Below, one piece after another: positions 63,259-64,000 of a stretch of DNA of 64,000 nucleotides. The notes below the pieces were generated by a model. The model had not been told where the DNA came from. It worked only from the letters and a program-made list of their open reading frames with translations, and ran no database searches. Source of the DNA: Apostichopus japonicus (taxonomy: Eukaryota; Echinodermata; Holothuroidea; Aspidochirotida; Stichopodidae); assembly GCF_037975245.1 (NCBI RefSeq), contig NC_092569.1, positions 36,066,168 to 36,130,167 of the forward strand, read 5' to 3'. The translations under genes and the position numbers were made by a program. How positions within the stretch are numbered: the stretch's first letter is position 1; every line of letters begins with the position of its first letter.

Positions 63259-64000
63259 CTATCAAAAGAAAAGAAAAAGAAAACAGAATTATATGACAGC
63301 AGCCCTCTCCAAAGAACAGAGGATGAACTTCATTTGAGAATCTCTTCTGTATTTAACGTTACCTTTAAGACAGAGAAATTGCATCAGATCTGGTTGACTT
63401 CATTCAACATTGTTTAAGACTCAGTCATTACACATTATAGAATATGTTTCACATCAAAGTAATTGTAAATGTGTCTTTTCTTCTTTAGTTTGAGATATAT
63501 TTGAGATAAATCATCAAACCAGAATGAAAACATTTCATGGTTCCTTGCTGCTGTTCATTAGTTCCATTCATAGGGAAATTTCTAACAAAGCCCTAATACA
63601 ACAACAGTAATTTATGCTCACAAACTTTTGTTGCCAAAGTAATGCTAAGCCCTGATATCAATTGCAACACACATCAGTGTGTGAAGACTATCTACCATTA
63701 TCATCATACCAAGTTTGACGAAATTCCCATTAGTAATAGTAGCCAAGTAATTGCAATTTGGAGTATTTCACGTTGGACCCCATGACCTCATTAATATTCA
63801 TGATATGAGCACCAAAATCAACAGGGTTAATCTACTTACTATTGGCCACCCACTCACCAAGTATGGTAATGATTGGTCATTCCCTTGTTGAGTTATTGTG
63901 CATACAAACTTTTCATAACGAAATAATGCTAGGCCCCCCCCCCTTATAAACATGCATGATATCAATTGCAACACACATCAGTGTGTGGAGACTATCTACC
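63259..64000. repeat. intron upstream of W1 with an about 300-bp repeat, two copies
   Basis: gatatcaattgcaacacaca followed by tcagtgtgtg.agactatctacc occurs at 63654 and at 63959, running into the window edge; aatgctaag/aatgctagg precedes both. Confidence 0.8.

Overview
The window is animal genomic DNA: about 64 kb of AT-rich sequence almost wholly taken up by one large, intron-rich gene read on the minus strand. I place it in an invertebrate, more likely a marine deuterostome such as an echinoderm than anything else; the gene itself and its domain order are far better supported than the species. No bacterial features are present. Gene: 51 consecutive coding exons (called W1 to W51 here in transcript order, W1 at 63258 and W51 at 243) encode about 2,370 residues of a laminin alpha chain of the LAMA3/LAMA5/insect LanA type. 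All exon-exon joins keep one reading frame and all splice sites are GT-AG. The first exons (LN domain, LEa repeats) lie beyond position 64000 and the rest of LG5 lies beyond position 1, so the gene is partial at both ends. Layout along the transcript: W1-W6 (63258-58862) a cysteine-poor globular segment; W7-W11 (56154-52941) four and a half laminin EGF-like (LE) repeats; W12-W16 (52750-39792) an L4 (laminin IV A) module; W16-W23 (39900-35342) a further half and about seven LE repeats; W24-W36 (32884-16064) the coiled coil, starting with the CDDC motif; W37-W51 (14169-243) LG1-LG4 and the beginning of LG5. Such a chain would trimerise with beta and gamma chains through the coil, polymerise in the basement membrane, and bind cell receptors through LG domains.  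The introns hold the unusual material. (1) Very many minisatellites with units of about 13 to 140 bp. In four introns (after W46, W36 and W33, and before W28) the tandem unit contains a copy of the exon edge together with its splice site, giving rows of decoy splice sites; several other arrays start within about 25 bp of a 5' splice site. (2) A nested transposon in the intron between W13 and W14: a complete Ty3/Gypsy LTR retrotransposon (41752-51093) with two 765-bp LTRs that look identical by eye and intact gag and pol, sitting inside a hAT-like non-autonomous element (41600-51466) with an 8-bp target duplication. (3) A 2.35-kb element with long terminal inverted repeats (25642-27996), a foldback hairpin (6117-6256), a probable MITE (61216-61693), two tRNA-headed SINE-like sequences on the minus strand and a decayed tail of a non-LTR retrotransposon (38732-38944). 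One small coil exon (W34) encodes a cysteine-rich EGF-like piece and is phase-symmetric, so it could be a cassette exon.
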